Origin: Carboxylicivirga caseinilyticus
GTDB lineage: Bacteria > Bacteroidota > Bacteroidia > Bacteroidales > Marinilabiliaceae
Direction of reading: 5' to 3'
Length of the DNA stretch: 58,848 nucleotides
NCBI GenBank assembly: GCA_025499705.1
Contig: JAFMVE010000037.1
Location: 1 to 58,848, forward strand
The position numbers and the translations under genes were made by a program. A model generated the notes under the pieces. It had not been told where the DNA came from, did no database searches, and saw nothing but the letters and a program-made list of their open reading frames with translations. Within the stretch, counting starts at the first letter, position 1. Each line of letters starts with the position of its first letter. Below, piece by piece: positions 55,582 to 58,848 of the stretch.

Positions 55582-56310
55582 ATGACTGTTAAGCCATATA
55601 AATCTGAAGCAGGGTCTAAAAAAAGCCAGGTAGCTGGTATGTTTAATAATATTGCTCCTAAATACGATTTTTTGAACCACTTTTTATCAATGGGTATTGA
55701 TAAAATCTGGCGAAAAAGAGCAATTAATCTACTTAAGAACATACCGAATCCATTGGTGCTCGATGTTGCAACCGGTACCGGTGACCTGGCTATTGAAGCC
55801 AATAAACGACTTCAATGTAAAGTAATCGGTGTTGATATCTCTGTGGAGATGCTGAAGGTTGCGCAGGAAAAGTTGGAGAAAAGAGGATTAACTGAATATA
55901 TTTCCGTTAAAGAAGGTGATTCGGAAAATCTTCCATTTGAAACAGATTCTTTTGATGCTGTGATAGTGGCTTTCGGTGTACGTAACTTCGAGAATCTGGG
56001 TAAAGGACTTACAGAAATGTGCAGGGTGTTAAAGCCTGGTGGTAAGATGGTAGTTTTGGAATTTTCAAAGCCTGCATATTTCCCTTTTAAACAACTTTAT
56101 TTATTTTATTTTAGACACATATTGCCCTGGCTGGGTGGGGTTATTTCTAAAGACAAAGATGCATACACATATTTACCCGAATCAGTATTGAGCTTTCCGG
56201 ATGGTGAAGATTTTGATAATGAGTTGGTAGCAGCTGGAATGAAACCTGTTAAGAGGTATAAGCAAACTATGGGAATTGCAACCATTTATTTGTCGGAGAA
56301 ACAACAATAA
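55582..56310 (+). CDS. ubiE: Demethylmenaquinone methyltransferase (UbiE/MenG)
   Basis: About 242 residues from the ATG at 55582. It methylates demethylmenaquinone to menaquinone with SAM. The family opening MFNNIAPKYDFLNHFLSMGID is intact. Motif I is LDVATGTGDLAI, the acidic loop GVDISVEML follows, and the second family signature VAFGVRNFENLGKGLTEMCRVLKPGG is also clear. The C-terminal YKQTMGIATIY is the family end. Bacteroidota rely on menaquinone, so MenG is the more likely role. PorT follows 47 bases downstream, a gene order I know from other Bacteroidota. Confidence 0.93.
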   Translation: MTVKPYKSEAGSKKSQVAGMFNNIAPKYDFLNHFLSMGIDKIWRKRAINLLKNIPNPLVLDVATGTGDLAIEANKRLQCKVIGVDISVEMLKVAQEKLEKRGLTEYISVKEGDSENLPFETDSFDAVIVAFGVRNFENLGKGLTEMCRVLKPGGKMVVLEFSKPAYFPFKQLYLFYFRHILPWLGGVISKDKDAYTYLPESVLSFPDGEDFDNELVAAGMKPVKRYKQTMGIATIYLSEKQQ

Positions 56311-56357
56311 ATTTTTAAATATTTAGTTTAAAGAGTGTACATCAAAATATCTTAGCA

Positions 56358-57083
56358 TTGAGAATTTCCGGATTAGTCTTATTTGTTCTACTCTTTTCCA
56401 TGCCCTTGCTTGGACAGGTTGATAAGAAAAACATACCTAACCTTCGTGGGTTCGACGAAAAGCCATTGCATTTTGGTTTTTTAATTGGATTTAACACCAT
56501 GGATTTTCGTGTTGATAACAAAGCAGAAGCCCTTGGTTCGAATGGTGAGCTTCTCTATGGAGATGTTATCAATCTAAAACCTGGAATTAATATTGGTATA
56601 GTTTCCAGTTATCGTTTACGTCCGAATTTACATTTGCGATTTCTTCCCGGTATAAGCTTTGGACAGCGAGATATAGTGTATTTTACTGAGAATTATCCGA
56701 CTGATGACGCAGATAAAATTGAATCATCGCCCTTACAGATTAAATCTACATTCCTTGAATTTCCGTTGCTTTTAAAATATAGTGCACTACGAATGCATAA
56801 CGCCAAGCCTTATTTGATTGGAGGTTTTAATACCCGTTACGATTTGGCTAAGAATGTTCAGGATGGATTATTATTAACCTCCCTGGATGGATATCTTGAA
56901 GCCGGAGCCGGATTTGATTTTTACATGACTTTCTTTCGTCTGTCAGTTGAGTTAAAAGCATCCATTGGCTTATCCAATGTATTAAATCCTAAAGGTACCG
57001 GTGAGTTGGCCGATCAGAAATATACTGATGCATTAAGTGGACTGAAATCACGTATTTTCCATCTTACCTTTTATTTCGAATAA
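56358..57083 (+). CDS. porT: PorT family outer-membrane protein of the type IX secretion system
   Basis: A 241-residue outer-membrane barrel, read from a TTG. The signal peptide is about 1-20 (ends LLGQ). The family opening KPLHFGFLIGFNTMDFRV lies near 36-53. A beta-barrel of eight or so strands follows and ends RIFHLTFYFE, with a terminal aromatic residue. PorT/SprT is needed for type IX secretion in Porphyromonas and Flavobacterium. Position after ubiE supports the call. A TATCTTAG box at 56348-56355 would put transcription start at the TTG itself. No later ATG preserves the signal peptide, so the TTG is accepted with caution. Confidence 0.8.
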   Translation: MRISGLVLFVLLFSMPLLGQVDKKNIPNLRGFDEKPLHFGFLIGFNTMDFRVDNKAEALGSNGELLYGDVINLKPGINIGIVSSYRLRPNLHLRFLPGISFGQRDIVYFTENYPTDDADKIESSPLQIKSTFLEFPLLLKYSALRMHNAKPYLIGGFNTRYDLAKNVQDGLLLTSLDGYLEAGAGFDFYMTFFRLSVELKASIGLSNVLNPKGTGELADQKYTDALSGLKSRIFHLTFYFE

Positions 57084-57089
57084 TTCAAC

Positions 57090-57097
57090 TATTTTTG
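57090..57097 (+). promoter_or_regulatory. -7 promoter box of the FAD oxidoreductase gene
   Basis: TATTTTTG matches TAnnTTTG and lies 36 bases before the TTG at 57134. The -33 region has no TTTG at the right spacing. It suggests that this gene has its own transcript apart from porT. Confidence 0.4.
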
Positions 57098-57133
57098 TGC
57101 CATTAATAGTGAGTTTAGGCAATTACGCCTGCC

Positions 57134-58744
57134 TTGAAGAATGATTTGTTGCGAATGAAACGTGAAATTGTACTGCGCCTTTCTCCGAAAGATGCATCTG
57201 ATGAGATTTACTATCGACCATTAGTGGCTAAAAAATTAAAAGTAGCCCCTGAGAAGCTTACATACATTAAGGTTGTCAAGCGATCGATTGATGCACGTAA
57301 AAAACCGGTTGTAGTGCAATTACATATCGAAGCATATGCAAATGCTAAACCACCAAAACCAAAGGAAATCACTTTTAACTATCCGGATGTAAGTAATGGC
57401 GATGAAGTAATTGTTGTTGGTGCCGGACCGGGTGGTTATTTTGCTGCTCTTCGTTTGATTGAGTTAGGGATGAAGCCCGTTGTGCTTGAGAGAGGTAAAG
57501 GAGTGAACGAGCGTAAAAAAGACCTAGCCAGACTCAATAGAAACGTTCAGGTTGATACAGACTCTAATTATGCATTTGGTGAAGGTGGTGCTGGTACCTT
57601 TTCAGATGGTAAATTATATACACGCAGTACTAAACGAGGAGATTTCAATAAGGTATTGGAAGTGTTCGCCTATCATGGTGCCAGTGATGAAATTTTGATT
57701 GATGCACATCCTCACATCGGTACAGATAAATTGCCGGGTGTGATAAAAGCCATGCGTCAGTCAATTATTGATGCAGGAGGGAAAGTTCTGTTTGATACCA
57801 GGGTAACTGATTTACTGGTTGAGGAAAAAGAAGTGATAGGTGTGGAAACAGCTTCGGGTGATAAAATTTTGGCCAAAGCAGTTATTCTTGCCACTGGTCA
57901 TTCAGCCAGAGATGTATATTATTTCCTGCATGATCGAGCCATTCAGCTTGAGGCAAAAACATGGGCAATGGGAGTTAGGGTGGAACATCCTCAGGAACTG
58001 ATTGATGAAATACAATATCATACTCCATCAGGAAGAGGAAAATATCTGCCAGCAGCATCTTATAGCTTGTCATGTCAGATTGAAGAGCGTGGAGTTTATT
58101 CTTTTTGCATGTGTCCGGGAGGTTTTATTGTTCCTGCCATGACAGATGATAATGAGATGGTGGTGAATGGTATGTCTCCATCACGACGCGATTCTCCATT
58201 TGCGAACAGTGGAATTGTAGTTGAAATTCGTCCTGAAGATATTGGTGAATATAAAAACAAAGGTGTTTTAGGAGGTTTGGAATTTCAGAAAGAGTTGGAA
58301 CGGCTTGCATTTGTTAACGGGGGTAATGGTGTTATTGCACCTGCGCAGGGATTGGCAGATTTTGTCGCCGGGAAACTGTCCTTTGATCTACCTGATTGTT
58401 CATATGTGCCGGGTACGGTTGCCTCTCCGATGCACTTCTGGTTACCCGAACACATCGGGAATCGACTTCAGAAGGGTTTTGCCTATTTCGATAAAAGAGC
58501 CAAGGGTTTTGTTACCAACGAAGCCTTAATTTTAGGGGTTGAAAGTCGTACTTCGTCACCTGTTAGGATACCCCGAGATAAATTTACTTTTCAGCATGTT
58601 CAAATAAGTGGATTGTTTCCGTGTGGAGAAGGTGCCGGTTATGCAGGTGGAATTGCTTCATCTGCCATTGATGGCGAACGTTGTGCCGAAAAAGCTTATG
58701 AATTTATTACCGGTAAGAGTCTTTATGAGAATTTAACTTTGTAG
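57134..58744 (+). CDS. FAD-dependent oxidoreductase (dehydrogenase-like)
   Basis: A 536-residue cytosolic flavoprotein, read from TTG (an ATG at 57155 is an alternative). A short N-terminal domain (about 1-90) precedes the FAD-binding motif VIVVGAGPGGYFAALRL near 94-110. The next segment VDTDSNYAFGEGGAGTFSDG is typical of the uncharacterised FAD-dependent family. ATGHSARDVY near 255-264 contains the second Rossmann signature. The C-terminal part has GVESRTSSPVRIPRD and ends with FPCGEGAGYAGGIASSAIDG, closing the FAD site. Homologues are widespread and conserved, but I know no confirmed reaction. Confidence 0.85.
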   Translation: MKNDLLRMKREIVLRLSPKDASDEIYYRPLVAKKLKVAPEKLTYIKVVKRSIDARKKPVVVQLHIEAYANAKPPKPKEITFNYPDVSNGDEVIVVGAGPGGYFAALRLIELGMKPVVLERGKGVNERKKDLARLNRNVQVDTDSNYAFGEGGAGTFSDGKLYTRSTKRGDFNKVLEVFAYHGASDEILIDAHPHIGTDKLPGVIKAMRQSIIDAGGKVLFDTRVTDLLVEEKEVIGVETASGDKILAKAVILATGHSARDVYYFLHDRAIQLEAKTWAMGVRVEHPQELIDEIQYHTPSGRGKYLPAASYSLSCQIEERGVYSFCMCPGGFIVPAMTDDNEMVVNGMSPSRRDSPFANSGIVVEIRPEDIGEYKNKGVLGGLEFQKELERLAFVNGGNGVIAPAQGLADFVAGKLSFDLPDCSYVPGTVASPMHFWLPEHIGNRLQKGFAYFDKRAKGFVTNEALILGVESRTSSPVRIPRDKFTFQHVQISGLFPCGEGAGYAGGIASSAIDGERCAEKAYEFITGKSLYENLTL

Positions 58745-58848
58745 TTGAAATTCTAATTAGGGATATTCAGAAGTTGATTTATTTCTTTGATAATTAAGTA
58801 ATTATCACTATCTTAAAAGTGTAACAAAACCCCGAAAACAGGCACTTT

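Overview
The window looks like a chromosomal segment of a marine-type Bacteroidota, most likely order Marinilabiliales. The evidence is low GC content, T9SS sorting domains of type A and type B, PorP/SprF-like proteins, a PorT homologue, DUF6090 and DUF6588 family proteins, and promoters of the Bacteroidota form TTTG-N19-TAnnTTTG. No rRNA, tRNA, CRISPR array, insertion sequence or prophage was seen. It reads as core and lineage-specific chromosome with no obvious island.

Layout. 0.3-9.3 kb holds small accessory and regulatory genes: a methyltransferase, a Crp-like regulator, a T9SS type A cargo protein, a GyrI-like protein, a membrane amidohydrolase with a DUF6090 partner, a DnaQ-like exonuclease followed by a cNMP/CBS/DUF294 nucleotidyltransferase, and a YdeI/DUF1905-like protein. 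9.5-12.2 kb is a NarX/NarL-like two-component system with an orphan degenerate receiver and several inverted repeats. 12.6-16.6 kb holds a secreted unknown, a gamma-glutamylcyclotransferase-like protein, an L,D-transpeptidase, a frameshifted QueG-like Fe-S protein and a DEAD-box helicase. 16.7-23.3 kb carries an ECF sigma factor with an overlapping membrane protein, an S9 peptidase, an EamA transporter and aconitase. 23.5-26.7 kb is an envelope operon: MacB-like permease, glucosaminidase and polysaccharide deacetylase.

27.0-37.0 kb is the most distinctive part. A 2308-residue secreted protein has an IgGFc-binding-type N-terminus, three 392-399 residue super-repeats of Ig-like modules and a type B sorting domain. 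It overlaps a PorP/SprF gene by 4 bases. A second, smaller cargo/PorP-SprF pair with its own near-consensus promoter follows at once. Together they look like two dedicated cargo and outer-membrane partner pairs for the type IX secretion system, whose core protein PorT is encoded at 56.4 kb.

37.1-58.7 kb is mostly housekeeping and envelope genes: GAPDH, a 42-residue lipoprotein with its own promoter, a secreted BNR-repeat protein, a lipoprotein subtilase, a BlaI/M56 pair with operator dyads inside the promoter, an ACT-domain protein divergent from dapA, an alpha/beta hydrolase, a nitroreductase, a DUF6588 protein, a lipoprotein, an SDR, purL with a TlpA-like thioredoxin, ubiE/menG, porT and an FAD oxidoreductase.

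Several long reading frames begin upstream of the probable start. Starts were moved where a signal peptide, promoter, terminator or family N-terminus favours a later codon, and this is stated per gene. All identifications come from reading motifs by eye; no database search was run.
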